From the NCBI RefSeq assembly GCF_028369105.1, contig NZ_JAQNDO010000001.1, positions 6,852,501-6,916,500 on the forward strand: a stretch of DNA of 64,000 nucleotides, in the 5' to 3' direction. The notes under the pieces were generated by a model. The model did no database searches, had not been told where the DNA came from, and saw only the letters and a list, made by a program, of their open reading frames with translations. Positions 8,981 through 18,528 of the stretch are shown one piece after another. The stretch's first letter is position 1; every line of letters starts with the position of its first letter. The position numbers and the translations under genes are program-made. This DNA comes from Polyangium mundeleinium (GTDB lineage: Bacteria > Myxococcota_A > Polyangia > Polyangiales > Polyangiaceae).

Positions 8981-9976
8981 CTACCGAATGCCTTTCTTGC
9001 TCGCGTCGATCACGGCCGCCGCGTTCTCCCGCGTGACGAACGAGGGCCCCGTGGGGATGGCCTCCGCCGCGGGGAGCACGCCGTGCTGGGCGTATTGCGT
9101 GAGCAGGACGATGGCGAGATACCCTTGCAGATATTGCTGCTGATCGATGGCGAACAGGATCTGCCCGTCCCGGACCGCCGCGAGGATCTCGGGCGAAAGA
9201 TCAAAGGTCGCGAGTTTCGTCGTGCCGAGCCGGTTCGCCGACGGAAGCGCCGCGAGGGCCGCGCGCGCGGCGGCCGGGCCCAGCGTGAAGACGCCATCGA
9301 CCTCGGGCCTCGTCGCGGCCAGGATCTTTTGCTGCATGTCCGTGGGGCTCGCGGCATTCACGGAGAGCACGCGGCCCTCGCCGCCGGCCTTCGTGAGCGC
9401 GTCGAGGAAGCCGCGGCAACGCTCGTCCTGGGACACGTTGCCGACCTCGTGGTTCACGCAGATCGCGTGGCGCACGCCGGCGCGCGCGAGGCGCTCGCCG
9501 CCGGCCTTCCCGGCGTCGTATTCGCTCTGGCCGATGTGCAGGAGCGCGCCCATCTTCCGCGCCTCCTCGCCGCCGGCGTTGATGGTGATGATCGGGATGC
9601 CCGCGTCGCGCGCGGCCTGGAGGGAGCGCGCGAGGGCGGCGGGATCGGGCATGGAGATGATGAGCCCGTCCGGCTTGCGGGCGACCTCGGCGTCGATGAG
9701 GCGGCTCATCGCGACCATGTCGAAGGCCTGGGGCGCCTGGTAGGTGACGGTGACACCCATGTCCTTCGCCGCCTGGTCGATGCCGTTTTTCACCACGGAC
9801 CAGAATGGATCGGACGCCTGGCCGTGGGTGACGACCGCGATGCGCGGGCGCTCGCGGGAATCACGCGTGGTCGCGCTCGCGCGCTCGCCCCTGCCGCACG
9901 CGGCGGCGAAGAGGGCAAGGAGGCAGCCGAGGACCCTCCACAACGCCGAGCGGCGGACGGAGAACTCTCTGTTCAT
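8981..9976 (-). CDS. sugar-binding lipoprotein of the ABC importer (Peripla_BP_4)
   Basis: A 331-residue periplasmic binding protein with a lipoprotein signal (lipobox FAAACG near residue 23). The mature part opens with [15 protein letters not shown] and shows the two-lobed Peripla_BP_4 pattern, including [21 protein letters not shown] and [23 protein letters not shown]. These are typical for ribose/inositol-type substrates. The ATG at 9976 begins the signal peptide. It is the first gene of the importer operon and lies 85 bases from the divergent inositol oxygenase gene, so both may be controlled from one short region. Myo-inositol as the ligand is inferred from that neighbour. Confidence 0.88.
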   Translation of the reverse strand: MNREFSVRRSALWRVLGCLLALFAAACGRGERASATTRDSRERPRIAVVTHGQASDPFWSVVKNGIDQAAKDMGVTVTYQAPQAFDMVAMSRLIDAEVARKPDGLIISMPDPAALARSLQAARDAGIPIITINAGGEEARKMGALLHIGQSEYDAGKAGGERLARAGVRHAICVNHEVGNVSQDERCRGFLDALTKAGGEGRVLSVNAASPTDMQQKILAATRPEVDGVFTLGPAAARAALAALPSANRLGTTKLATFDLSPEILAAVRDGQILFAIDQQQYLQGYLAIVLLTQYAQHGVLPAAEAIPTGPSFVTRENAAAVIDASKKGIR

Positions 9977-10061
9977 GTTCCCATTTCCTCGCGGAGACCC
10001 GGAGCCGCGACCTTTCGAGAATCCTAGCGCTGCCCGGCCCTTCGCGCTATTGCCCGAGACA

Positions 10062-10880
10062 ATGCAGGCGATAGAGGACAGGAAACGAGCAGGCACCGCT
10101 GTGAAAAAGGAAACCTCGGAGTTCCGCGATTACCGCGCCGAGGCGAGGCCCAGCGTCAAGGAGCTTTATCGGCTGAACCACGAGAACCAGACGCTCTCGT
10201 TCGTGAAGGAGAAGGAGCGCCAATACCTGAGCCTGCATCGGCACCGGGCGGGGATGTGGGAGGTGCTCGAGCTGCTCGATCGGCTGGTCGACGACAGCGA
10301 TCCGGACACGGAGCAATCCCAGATCGCGCACGCGCTCCAGTCCGCGGAGGCGGCGCGGCGCGACGGCCAGCCGCCGTGGTTCGTCCTGACGGCCCTCATC
10401 CACGACGCCGGAAAAATCCTTTGCCTGTGGGGCGAGCCGCAATGGGCTGTCGTGGGCGACACGTTCCCCTTGGGCTGCGCGTTCTCGGATCGGATCGTCT
10501 TCCCCGAGCTCTTCGCGAACAACCCGGACCTGCAAAACCCGCTCTACCAGACGCCGTGTGGCATCTACGAGGAGGGCGGGGGGCTCGCGCAGGTCCACAT
10601 GTCGTGGGGGCACGACGAATACCTCTACCACGTGGTCAAGGACTACCTCCCGATGGAGGCCCAGTACATGGTCCGGTATCACTCGTTCTACGCGGCGCAC
10701 CGCGAGGGGGCCTATGGGCACCTGATGAACGAGCAGGATCGGCGAATGATGGAGTGGGTGCGGCGGTTCAATCCGTACGATCTCTACTCGAAGGCCGACG
10801 CGCCGCCGGACGTCGCTCGGCTGCGTCCGTATTACCAGGACCTCATCGCGAAGTATTTTCCGGCCGAGCTCCGCTGGTAA
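10062..10880 (+). CDS. myo-inositol oxygenase
   Basis: A 272-residue protein clearly of the MIOX family, diiron HD-domain oxygenases that convert myo-inositol and O2 to D-glucuronate. All six iron ligands known from the mammalian enzyme are recognisable: H90 in AHALQSAE, H114-D115 in LIHDAGK, H184 in SWGHDEY, H207 in RYHSFY and D240 in NPYDLYSK. The segment [16 protein letters not shown] and the end [13 protein letters not shown] are close to the animal protein. ATG at 10062 is chosen; a GTG at 10101 is an alternative with little family sequence lost. It is divergent from the importer operon and convergent with the kinase gene. MIOX is uncommon in bacteria, so transfer or a specialised niche is possible. 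Confidence 0.95.
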   Translation: MQAIEDRKRAGTAVKKETSEFRDYRAEARPSVKELYRLNHENQTLSFVKEKERQYLSLHRHRAGMWEVLELLDRLVDDSDPDTEQSQIAHALQSAEAARRDGQPPWFVLTALIHDAGKILCLWGEPQWAVVGDTFPLGCAFSDRIVFPELFANNPDLQNPLYQTPCGIYEEGGGLAQVHMSWGHDEYLYHVVKDYLPMEAQYMVRYHSFYAAHREGAYGHLMNEQDRRMMEWVRRFNPYDLYSKADAPPDVARLRPYYQDLIAKYFPAELRW

Positions 10881-12293
10881 TCACGGATAAAGCCTCCGAT
10901 ACAGCTCGATCTGCCGCTCCTTCGCGGCCCGATAGACGTCGGCGAGCTCCGGCCGCGGCGCGAAGATCCGGGAAGCGGACGGGGCGAGGTCGGCGAGGGA
11001 TCCCAGGCCGCGCGCCTCCAGCGCCAGCATCGCCGCGCCGCGCACCGTCGCCTCCTCGCCCATGAGATGAACGGGCGTTTGCATGGCGTCCGCGAACATC
11101 TGCGCCCAGGCAGGCGAGGCGGAGAGCGCGCCGCCGCCGGCGTGAAGGGCGCCCGTGCCGCCGAGCGCGTCGAGGATCTGCGCGAGGCGCAAGGTGATGG
11201 ATTCGTACAAGGCCTGGACGATGTCGCGCGGAGTCGTGGACAGGCGCAAGCCGTGCAAGGTGGCCGTCGCGTCCGGTCGATAGCCGGGGCTGCGCTCGCC
11301 CGCGAACATGGGCAATACGGTGAGCCCATGCGCGAACGGCTCCCCGAACACGAGGGGCTCGCCGTCGATCCTCAGATTCGCGCACGCCCAGGCGTGGGCA
11401 TTTCCCCCTTCGCTCGTGGCGCCTCCGAGGAGCTCGTGCGTCTCGTCGATGCCATAGGCCCAGAGCCCCTTCGGCACGGGGCACGGCGGAGCCTCCGCGA
11501 CACGCATCTGCCGCAGGGCCGCGGTCGTCCCGACGGTCAGCGAGGTGCTCCGCGGCGCGATCGCCCCGCTGCCGAGATGCGCCGCCACGCCGTCGCCGAG
11601 GGCCAGGAAAAACGGCGCGTCGCGGAGCGCGGGCCAGCGCTCGGCATGCGCCGGCGCGAGGCCCCTTTCGGTGTGCCGCGATCCTGCGAGCGGCGGGAGT
11701 TTTTCCAGCGCGAGCCCGAGGATGCGCAGCCATTCGGGCGACCAGCGCCGGGATCCGCGGTCGAGCAGGCCACTCCAAGCCGCCACCGAAAGGCTGCACG
11801 GCACCTCCCGGCCGAACCAGGCGCGATAGAGGTACGTGCCGACATCGAGCCACATCGCAGGCGTGATCCGCCCGCTCCGCGCATACCAGCGCAGCCGCGC
11901 GGGGTGATACGCGGTATGCAGGGGGCAACCCGTCGCCTGGTACAAGGGGGCGACGTCGACCTCGCTCCGAAATGCCTCGACATCCGCAGCCGGGCGGGTG
12001 TCGGCATAGGTGAACACGGGGGTCACGGGCTGATTCGCGGCGTCCACGCCGAGCAGGTTCCCCACGAACGTCGCCAGCGCGACCGCGTCGATCGGCGGCG
12101 CGTTCGCCACGACCCGGTCGACGCACCCTTCGACGGCGCCCCGCAGCGCGCGCGCGAAAAACTCCGCGGTGCCGTCCGCGGCCACCGTGAAGGCATGGGA
12201 TTCGGCCGATTCCGCGACGATACACGCGCTCCCATCACAAATGGCGGCGCGCACCGACGAGCTGCCGACATCGATCACGAGGACGTGCGCCAT
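10881..12293 (-). CDS. FGGY-family carbohydrate kinase, probably gluconokinase
   Basis: A 470-residue kinase. It opens with VIDVGSSSVRAAICD, the first phosphate-binding loop, and has a YADTRPAADVEAF segment, SLTVGTTAALR, and the adenosine-binding stretch TGALHAGGGALSASPAWAQM near the C-terminus. FGGY enzymes phosphorylate sugars such as gluconate, xylulose or glycerol. Substrate is inferred from the cluster: the upstream epimerase would deliver D-gluconate, and its phosphorylation gives 6-phosphogluconate. Its stop is directly next to the MIOX stop (convergent, zero spacing). No mannonate dehydratase or KDG kinase is present in the window, which fits the gluconate route. Confidence 0.8.
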   Translation of the reverse strand: MAHVLVIDVGSSSVRAAICDGSACIVAESAESHAFTVAADGTAEFFARALRGAVEGCVDRVVANAPPIDAVALATFVGNLLGVDAANQPVTPVFTYADTRPAADVEAFRSEVDVAPLYQATGCPLHTAYHPARLRWYARSGRITPAMWLDVGTYLYRAWFGREVPCSLSVAAWSGLLDRGSRRWSPEWLRILGLALEKLPPLAGSRHTERGLAPAHAERWPALRDAPFFLALGDGVAAHLGSGAIAPRSTSLTVGTTAALRQMRVAEAPPCPVPKGLWAYGIDETHELLGGATSEGGNAHAWACANLRIDGEPLVFGEPFAHGLTVLPMFAGERSPGYRPDATATLHGLRLSTTPRDIVQALYESITLRLAQILDALGGTGALHAGGGALSASPAWAQMFADAMQTPVHLMGEEATVRGAAMLALEARGLGSLADLAPSASRIFAPRPELADVYRAAKERQIELYRRLYP

Positions 12294-12372
12294 GGGGGTT
12301 TCCTACCGCGAATCACGCCGCTCGGCATCCCGGGCTCTTGCCTCGGGGGCGAGAGGCCTGGCAAGCTGGGGC

Positions 12373-12954
12373 ATGGCGTTCGCGGACCTCGTGCCCTTGC
12401 GTCGGCGTTTTCTCGTCGCAGCGAGCGGGCTCCTCTTCATGCTCGGGTGCAAGGACATGGGGCCGGAGCAGCCGAACACCGCGTCGACCGGCATCGGGGC
12501 GGCCGCGGCGCCGCTTCGCCCCCCGCCGCCGTGGCTACCGCCCAATTACACCGAGATTCCCTGGTCCGAGGCGGTCGCGCTCATCCAGCGCCAGGCAGTC
12601 GATCGCGTGTTCGGGACCAAGACCCGCCGCGTGTACGTGGTCGAGCGGAACGGCGAAAAACGCTACACCACCGCGCCCAGGCTCGGCGACCTAGCCGAGC
12701 TGATGGCGCAGATCCCCCGGGAAGAGCGCAAGTTCCTTTACAAGGACGACATCGAGGAGATCTCCTGGGCGGAGGCCGAGTCGCTCATTCGAGCCAAAAG
12801 GGTGGAATCCGTCTCGCTCACCCATTTCAGCATGGTGTCGTTGTACATGAAGGGGGGAAGGTATCCCCTCGCCATCGCGCCCTCGGAGAAGGACCTGCGA
12901 AAGATCCTCGACGAGGTGGATCCTTCGGGAAACCTCCTCGGCACGATCGAGTAA
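12373..12954 (+). CDS. hypothetical lipoprotein
   Basis: A 193-residue protein with a lipoprotein signal (LLFMLGC near residue 25), a short proline-rich stretch and a small alpha/beta domain. Two related segments, IPWSEAVALIQRQAVDRVF and ISWAEAESLIRAKRVESVS, look like an internal duplication of about 75 residues, each followed by a beta-rich part. This echoes small domains placed before membrane proteases (YRVEKLL-type helix), but I cannot name the family. The ATG at 12373 is taken because the signal begins there. It is divergent from the FGGY kinase gene. Confidence 0.7.
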   Translation: MAFADLVPLRRRFLVAASGLLFMLGCKDMGPEQPNTASTGIGAAAAPLRPPPPWLPPNYTEIPWSEAVALIQRQAVDRVFGTKTRRVYVVERNGEKRYTTAPRLGDLAELMAQIPREERKFLYKDDIEEISWAEAESLIRAKRVESVSLTHFSMVSLYMKGGRYPLAIAPSEKDLRKILDEVDPSGNLLGTIE

Positions 12955-12959
12955 CCGGC

Positions 12960-15239
12960 TTATACGGAAAGCCCCCGCACGAGCGGGATCTCGCGGATGC
13001 GTTTGCCCGTCAAGGCGAACACCGCATTCGCCAGCGCCGGTCCGACCGGCGGCACGCCCGGCTCGCCCACGCCGCACGGGGGGCTGTCGCTCGGCACGAG
13101 GTCCACGTGGATCTTCCGCGGGACCTCGCCGATCCGCGCGATCCGCGCGTCCCGGAAGTTCGATTGCTGCGTCGCGCCGTCCTTCATGGTGATCCCGCCG
13201 AAGAGCGCATTGCTGATCCCCATGACCACCGAGCCCTGCATCTGCGCGTGGGCGCGCTCCTGGTTGACCACCAGGCCGGCGTCCATGCAGATCCAGGCCT
13301 CATCGACGCGGACCTTGTTCCGCTCGTCGGGCACGACGGCCAGGACCACCGCCGTGTACGAGACGAAGCTCCGGTGCGCGGCGAGACCGTACCCGCGGCC
13401 GTCCTTCTTCCGCCCGCTCCAGTTCGCGGACGCCGTGACCCGCTCGATCACGCGCCGCAGACGGCCCGCGTCGACCGGGTGTTTTTCGAGGCTCTCCCCG
13501 TAATTCGCGAGCTTCTCGACGCCGAGCGCCGCGAGGCCCATGATCCGCGGCGGGCCGATGATGTCGAGCCACACCTCCCGCGGATCCGCGCCGCGCGCGT
13601 GCGCGATTTCATCGATGAGCGAGCCGATCCCGAAGGCGTGGAAGATGTTGTACACCGACCGATACCAGCCAATCCGCACGTGCGGCTTGGCCTGGCACGC
13701 CTCGGCGCGGACGTTCGGCACGTCGATGGCCAGATCGAGCACGCCTTGCTGGAGGTCCGTGATGCCTGGTCTGTCGTTGTCGCTGAAGAGGGAGCTGATC
13801 GGCGGGAACGCGGTCCGGTGCCGCCACGCGATCACCTTGCCATTCGCGTCGAGACCCGCGCGAATCTGCTGGGCGTTCACCGTGTTGTAATAGTCGTGGT
13901 GGATGTCGTCCTCGCGCGTCCATTGCACGCGCACCGGGACGCCCGCCTCGCGCGCGAGGAACGCCGCTTCGGCGGAGAAGTCCGCCTTCGATTTCCGCCC
14001 GAACCCGCCGCCGAGCAGCGTCACATGCACGGTGACCACGTCCTCGCCGAGGCCGAGCGTCTTCGCCACCTGCGTCCGCGCCGCCTGCGGGTGCTGCGTC
14101 GGCGCCCAGACCTCGCAGCGCCCACCGGACACCCGCGCGAGGGCCGCGGGCGGCTCCATCGAGAGGTGCGCGAGGTGCGGGACCACGTAGTCCGCCTCCA
14201 CGATCCGCGCCGCCTTGGCGAACGCGGCGTCGACGTCGCCGACGTTGCGGTACGTCGTCCCCGGCGCGTGCACGGAGGCGAGCAGGGTGTCCCGGTAGGC
14301 GACCGAGTCGTAGACCGCGTTGTCCCCGGGATCCCACGTGATGTCGAGCGCCGCGCGCCCACGCATCGCGGCCCACGTGTTCTCCGCGAGCACGGCGATC
14401 CCGCCCCAGGGCTGGAATCCATAAGGCCGCATCGCCGCGGGCATCTCGACGACGCGCTTGACGCCAGGGATCTGGAGGGCGCGCGTGGCGTCGTACCGGG
14501 CGACCTTTCCCCCGACCACGGGCGGCCGCGCAATCACCGCGATCAGCATGTCCGGCAGCTTCAGATCGGCCCCGAACACCGCCTGACCCGTCACGTAGGC
14601 CGGCCCGTCGAGGAGCGGCAAGGACGTGCTGTTCGCCCACCCGAGCTCACTCTTCGGCCGGAGTTTTACGTCCGCGCGCTTGGGCACGGGCAATTTCCCC
14701 GCCGCCTCCGCGAGCTCGCCGAAGCCGAGCGAACGTTTCGTCGGCGCGTGGACGACCATGTTCCCCCGCGCCTCGCACGTCTCGGGTTTCACCTTCCATT
14801 TCGCCGCCGCGGCCGCGACGAGCATCGTCCGCGCGGTGGCGGCGACGTACCGGAGGTCGTCGTAAAACTTCCGGATGCTGCTCGATCCGTCGGTATTCTG
14901 GTCGCCGTACTTCTTGTCGCCGTCGGCCTGGCGAATCACGACGCGCTTCATGTCCGCGCCGAGCTCGTCGGCGAAGAGCACCGGAATCGTGCTCCGCACG
15001 CCCTGGCCCATCTCGGAGCGATGACAAACGAGCGTCACCGTCCCGTCCGGCGCGACGTGGACGAACGGGTTCGGATGAAGCCCCGGGCCGTCTTCGGGTG
15101 CCGCCGCCCGCGGGCCGGGTCCGGCGCGGCCGCTCGGCTCGTCGGCGAGGGCAGGCAGGCCAATCGCGAGACCGGCCAACGAGAGGTTCAGCCCGACGAG
15201 GAACGATCGCCGGGTCACGCGCATGGCATCCTGGCTCAT
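12960..15239 (-). CDS. molybdopterin hydroxylase large subunit (IorB-like, Tat-exported)
   Basis: A 759-residue protein with a twin-arginine signal ([15 protein letters not shown]) followed by the aldehyde-oxidase/xanthine-dehydrogenase molybdenum domain. Motifs include [42 protein letters not shown] and the C-terminal [16 protein letters not shown] with the catalytic glutamate. The domain order matches the periplasmic isoquinoline 1-oxidoreductase beta-type. It oxidises aldehydes or N-heterocycles by hydroxylation with water, passing electrons to the 2Fe-2S subunit and then to the diheme cytochrome encoded upstream. Start at 15239 overlaps the small-subunit stop (ATGA); MRVTRRS at 15224 is a possible internal start. 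The substrate is not deducible. Confidence 0.88.
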   Translation of the reverse strand: MSQDAMRVTRRSFLVGLNLSLAGLAIGLPALADEPSGRAGPGPRAAAPEDGPGLHPNPFVHVAPDGTVTLVCHRSEMGQGVRSTIPVLFADELGADMKRVVIRQADGDKKYGDQNTDGSSSIRKFYDDLRYVAATARTMLVAAAAAKWKVKPETCEARGNMVVHAPTKRSLGFGELAEAAGKLPVPKRADVKLRPKSELGWANSTSLPLLDGPAYVTGQAVFGADLKLPDMLIAVIARPPVVGGKVARYDATRALQIPGVKRVVEMPAAMRPYGFQPWGGIAVLAENTWAAMRGRAALDITWDPGDNAVYDSVAYRDTLLASVHAPGTTYRNVGDVDAAFAKAARIVEADYVVPHLAHLSMEPPAALARVSGGRCEVWAPTQHPQAARTQVAKTLGLGEDVVTVHVTLLGGGFGRKSKADFSAEAAFLAREAGVPVRVQWTREDDIHHDYYNTVNAQQIRAGLDANGKVIAWRHRTAFPPISSLFSDNDRPGITDLQQGVLDLAIDVPNVRAEACQAKPHVRIGWYRSVYNIFHAFGIGSLIDEIAHARGADPREVWLDIIGPPRIMGLAALGVEKLANYGESLEKHPVDAGRLRRVIERVTASANWSGRKKDGRGYGLAAHRSFVSYTAVVLAVVPDERNKVRVDEAWICMDAGLVVNQERAHAQMQGSVVMGISNALFGGITMKDGATQQSNFRDARIARIGEVPRKIHVDLVPSDSPPCGVGEPGVPPVGPALANAVFALTGKRIREIPLVRGLSV

Positions 15240-15703
15240 TGCTCGCCCTCCGGCATCCCAGAGACCTTGCGGATCGCCGCGCGAATCCGCGAATACGTGC
15301 CGCATCGGCAGAGGTTGCCCGCCATCGATTGCTCGATCTCGTCGTCGGACGGCTTGGGCTTCGCCTTGAGCAAGGCCGCCGCGGTCATGATCTGCCCGGC
15401 CTGGCAATACCCGCATTGCGGCACGCCGAGCTCGACCCACGCGCGCTGGAGCGGATGGCTCCCGTCCGGCGAGAGGCCTTCGATCGTGGTGACGGAATGC
15501 CCGTCGGCGCGACGAACCGGGGTCACGCACGCGCGCACGACCTGCCCGTCGAGGTGCACGGTGCACGCGCCGCAGAGCGCCTCGCCGCACCCGTACTTCG
15601 TCCCGGTCAAGCCGAGGACGTCGCGGATGGCCCAGAGCAGGGGCATTTCGGGGTCGACATCGAGCGTCTTTTCGACGCCGTTCACGCGGATACGCACGCT
15701 CAT
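15236..15703 (-). CDS. 2Fe-2S subunit of molybdenum hydroxylase (IorA-like)
   Basis: A 155-residue ferredoxin-like subunit with the plant-type cluster motif [17 protein letters not shown] and the second cluster in [13 protein letters not shown] and [16 protein letters not shown]. Length and the two clusters match small subunits of the xanthine-dehydrogenase family. It has no signal peptide and is likely carried through the Tat system with the large subunit. Stops and starts overlap by four bases with both neighbours, so the three genes are one translationally coupled operon. Confidence 0.92.
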   Translation of the reverse strand: MSVRIRVNGVEKTLDVDPEMPLLWAIRDVLGLTGTKYGCGEALCGACTVHLDGQVVRACVTPVRRADGHSVTTIEGLSPDGSHPLQRAWVELGVPQCGYCQAGQIMTAAALLKAKPKPSDDEIEQSMAGNLCRCGTYSRIRAAIRKVSGMPEGEQ

Positions 15704-16344
15704 GGTTTCGCCCCTTCCGCGGGGCACTCCGCCCCGGACTCCGCCCAGGCCGCGACGATCGCGCCGAACTGCTCTTGCGTCCCCGGGACCGGCTCGCGAT
15801 CCGCCCCCGGATGCCATCCCCAGCCGACGAGCGCGTCGTGGGCATTGTGCTCGACGATCGCAGCGAGGGACTTGCCGCCGTTTCGCTTGGGATCCTTGAT
15901 CTGCTCGCAGATCTCGCGCGGCGACTTGCCGACCCACGCCATCCCGAGCGGCGCGAGCGCCCAGTGGGGCGCGCCGGGGACGCGGGTGAGCGCCTGGTTT
16001 TTGTCCTGGTGGCAGCTCGTGCATTCCATGCCGACCACGCCGTGGTTGTCGGGCCCGCGCACGGCCGGCGGGTCGTGGAGCTGCATGTTCATGCCCTGGT
16101 GGGGGATGTCGCCGTTCGGATGGCAGTTCACGCAGCGCGGGTGCGTGAACACACGGCTCGCTTCGAGGAAGAGGGCCTGCGAGCGGGCGCGCTTGTCCTC
16201 GATGCCCGCGAAGTCGGGAGGCGCGCGGAGCTCGCCAGGCGCGACCTTCCGAAGGGCTGTGGGGCCTTTCGGCGTGTCCACGGTCGGACCTCCGCATCCG
16301 GCGAACACGAAGGCCACCGCAAAAGGCAGGAGCCGCTGGTGCAT
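15700..16344 (-). CDS. diheme c-type cytochrome lipoprotein
   Basis: A 214-residue protein with a lipoprotein signal (VAFVFAGC) and two CxxCH heme motifs, CVNCH at about residue 71 and CTSCH at about residue 108. The spaced LxxM pattern and the segment [19 protein letters not shown] are typical of isoquinoline-oxidoreductase-associated cytochromes. It is the first gene of the operon with the 2Fe-2S and molybdenum subunits, and its natural role is to take electrons from them into the respiratory chain. The ATG at 16344 starts the lipoprotein signal. Confidence 0.85.
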   Translation of the reverse strand: MHQRLLPFAVAFVFAGCGGPTVDTPKGPTALRKVAPGELRAPPDFAGIEDKRARSQALFLEASRVFTHPRCVNCHPNGDIPHQGMNMQLHDPPAVRGPDNHGVVGMECTSCHQDKNQALTRVPGAPHWALAPLGMAWVGKSPREICEQIKDPKRNGGKSLAAIVEHNAHDALVGWGWHPGADREPVPGTQEQFGAIVAAWAESGAECPAEGAKP

Positions 16345-16439
16345 GCGCGTGCATAGCGCAGAAGCGGGCGGCCGGCCATCGGCCATTCCCGCAGCGGCCC
16401 TCGTGCTTTCGCGTCGGGAAAAACCCGAGCGCACCAGGG

Positions 16440-17066
16440 TCAGAAGGTGGTGTGTCCGCGGCGCGCGGCGGCGAGGCGTCCTCGCATCTCGTCGAGCGCG
16501 TCGTCGAGGTGCGCGCGAAAGGGGGTGCGCTCGCCGGACCAGTCGATGCCGTGGTCGGTGCCCACACCGACGAGGCCGGTTCCTCGGAAGAAGCCGGGCC
16601 AGTCGTAGAACGACGAGAAGTCGAAGATACGCACCTCGTGGTCGAAGTCGCCTTCGTCGACCTGGGGTCCTTCGTCGATCTCGCCGCCGACCCAGATGTC
16701 GACGCCGTCCATGAAATTCTCCCACGACCGATCGAGGACCACGTCGAGAGGCGGCAGGAGGAGCACGCCGTCCTCCTTCGCATTCTCGATCGTGTCGAAG
16801 AGCGCGTACTCCCACGGCACCACGCCCCGCAGGAACTTGTCCTCGCGACCGACGTAGCGCGGGCTCTTCGCCGCCATCCACCGGATCTGCACGGCGCCCA
16901 CCTCCGCGTAGAAGGCGCGCACGTCGTCGGGCACGGGGCCGCCGAACCAGGCCTCGAGGCGCGCGAGCGTTTCGGCCGACGCGGGCGGCCCGAGCTCGGC
17001 GCCGAGCACGACGACCTCGGGCGCGCGGCGGAGCTCATCGATCAGGGTCGCAAAAGGGTCTCGCAT
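16440..17066 (-). CDS. SMI1/KNR4 (SUKH)-like protein
   Basis: A 208-residue acidic soluble protein. The segment [20 protein letters not shown] followed by RAFYAEVG is the pattern of the SUKH/SMI1-KNR4 fold, in which a glycine-rich turn and an LP(D/E) element precede a helix. The later half is unusually rich in Asp and aromatic residues ([13 protein letters not shown]). SUKH proteins often act as immunity proteins against contact toxins, but no toxin gene is adjacent, so no role is assigned. It has a free-standing upstream region with a palindromic site at 17125-17155. Confidence 0.55.
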   Translation of the reverse strand: MRDPFATLIDELRRAPEVVVLGAELGPPASAETLARLEAWFGGPVPDDVRAFYAEVGAVQIRWMAAKSPRYVGREDKFLRGVVPWEYALFDTIENAKEDGVLLLPPLDVVLDRSWENFMDGVDIWVGGEIDEGPQVDEGDFDHEVRIFDFSSFYDWPGFFRGTGLVGVGTDHGIDWSGERTPFRAHLDDALDEMRGRLAAARRGHTTF

Positions 17067-17124
17067 GGTCTTCTCCCCATATCAGGCCGAGGCGACCTCC
17101 TCCAAGGTCCATCGTGTCGAAGCG

Positions 17125-17155
17125 TTCATGCACGCGATGCATCGAGGTGCATGAA
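17125..17155. promoter_or_regulatory. nested palindrome, possible operator
   Basis: TTCATGCAC (17125-17133) and GTGCATGAA (17147-17155) are perfect 9-bp inverted repeats. They enclose GATGCATC (17136-17143), itself a perfect palindrome, so TGCAT recurs three times. The site lies between two divergently transcribed genes (starts 17066 and 17269), in AT-richer DNA than the surroundings. It looks like a dimer or tetramer repressor site. No regulator gene is next to it. Confidence 0.45.
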
Positions 17156-17268
17156 ATCATATCACTTCCTTCATCGGGAAGGTTCAGCGCAAAGTCCTCC
17201 CATGTCGGAGGGCGCGGGACATCGCGACCATCGCGCTCGGTCTTGAATCACTCGCCAAGAGAATCCAC

Positions 17269-18213
17269 ATGCTGACCAAGTTCAAAAAAGAAGATGCCCT
17301 CCGGAATCAGGAGCGCAAGAGCCCCCCAAGGCACATGGCCGTCATCGCCCTCGCGCTTGGTGCTGCGACGTTTGCCAGTGGCTGCTTCGTGAGCCATGTG
17401 GACCGGGTGGGGCCCGAGTGGGACGTTCATGCGGACGAGAAAACGCTCGCCGTCGACGCCTCCCCCCAAGGCAACGATGACCTCGCGCCGCTGAGCGACG
17501 AATTCGAGGACGCTTCCACGCTGCAGCAGTGGGCAAAGCTGAGCGACGTGGAGGGATGGCCGGATGAGATCAAGAAGCTGGACGTGAGCACGGCGAACCC
17601 AGGAAATCTCACCTTGGAACCCTATGCGAGCTTCTGGTTCGGCGATTTTCACGCGCCGTTCCTCTTCAAGAAGGTGACGGGTGATTTCATCGTCACGACG
17701 CGCGTGCTGGTCACGGGCGCGACCGCAGACGTACCCGCGCGGGGGTATTCACTTGCGGGTCTGCTCGCTCGCGCGCCGCACGACGAAGGGCGCAAGAATT
17801 GGAAGGAAGGCACGGAGAACTGGATCTTCATCACCGCCGGGACCGGCGACGGTGACGGCGTCCCTCAGTTCGAGACGAAGAATACCAAAGACAGCTCGAG
17901 TCGGCTCGAGCTCAGCCCGCGAACCCCCGGCTGGGTGGAGCTTCGTATTGCGCGCGTCGGCACGCGCATCACGCTTCTTCGTCGTGCGGAGAAGGAAGAC
18001 TGGCGCGTCATGCGCCGGGAGGAGCGTCCCGAGCTGCCGCAAACGCTTCAGGTGGGGCTCATCGCGTACACGGACTACGACTCGCTGAAGTGGGACCTGA
18101 TCTTCAATCGTGTCGAGAGGTATCACCACCGCGTCATCACCGACGGAGTGCCGGACCTCATCAGTCGCTTCGACTACGTTCGCTTTCAGAGGCCACCGGT
18201 ATCCAAGCGGTGA
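17269..18213 (+). CDS. lipoprotein with DUF1349/LamG-like beta-sandwich
   Basis: A 314-residue protein with a basic N-terminus and a hydrophobic stretch ending ATFASGC, consistent with a lipoprotein signal starting at either the first ATG or MAVIALALG (17335). The domain that follows (DEFEDASTLQQW, KKVTGDFIVTTRVLV, YSLAGLLARAP, ENWIFITAG, PGWVELRIARVGTRI, LQVGLIAYT) has the strand pattern of the DUF1349/concanavalin-like regulation-of-expression fold. That fold usually binds glycans. The final FDYVRFQRP fits the same fold. It stands alone, followed by a non-coding tandem array. Confidence 0.75.
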   Translation: MLTKFKKEDALRNQERKSPPRHMAVIALALGAATFASGCFVSHVDRVGPEWDVHADEKTLAVDASPQGNDDLAPLSDEFEDASTLQQWAKLSDVEGWPDEIKKLDVSTANPGNLTLEPYASFWFGDFHAPFLFKKVTGDFIVTTRVLVTGATADVPARGYSLAGLLARAPHDEGRKNWKEGTENWIFITAGTGDGDGVPQFETKNTKDSSSRLELSPRTPGWVELRIARVGTRITLLRRAEKEDWRVMRREERPELPQTLQVGLIAYTDYDSLKWDLIFNRVERYHHRVITDGVPDLISRFDYVRFQRPPVSKR

Positions 18214-18285
18214 TCGAGGAGGGCGATGCGGTCCTAGCTTCCGCGTGCCACCCAAGATCCCGGTTGCACACGGGAGGTCCGCTTT

Positions 18286-18520
18286 GGGGCCTCCCCAAAC
18301 CTCCTGCAGGCCCCCCACGCTTCCCTTTGGGGCCTCCCCAAAGACCACCCCGACCGCCGGGACCTGGCTTTGGGGCCTCCCCATGACGCATCCCGAGCGC
18401 CCGGCTCTCGCTTGGGGGCCTCCCCATGGCACATCCCGAGCGCTCGGACCTCGCGTTGGGGCCTCCCCATGGCACATCCCGGCCGCCCGGACCTCGCTTG
18501 GGGGCCCTCCCGCTTCATTT
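18286..18520. repeat. 43-bp tandem array, six units
   Basis: The core GGGGCCTCCCCA recurs at 18286, 18329, 18372, 18415, 18458 and 18501, an exact 43-bp period. Each core is an inverted repeat (TTGGGG/CCCCAA with a CCT centre), and some units also carry the palindrome CGAGCGCTCGG. Since 43 is not a multiple of three the array cannot code a regular peptide repeat. It fills the gap between two convergent genes. The same 42/43-bp period appears in unrelated sequence at 40553-40850 and 60991-61430. Confidence 0.88.
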
Positions 18521-18528
18521 TGGAGCAC

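Noticed and set aside
11067-15899. 1610-codon open frame on the plus strand
   Set aside because: It lies opposite the FGGY kinase and the molybdenum hydroxylase genes, is dominated by Arg/Gly/Ala/His and has no domain; it is a GC-bias shadow of the real minus-strand genes.
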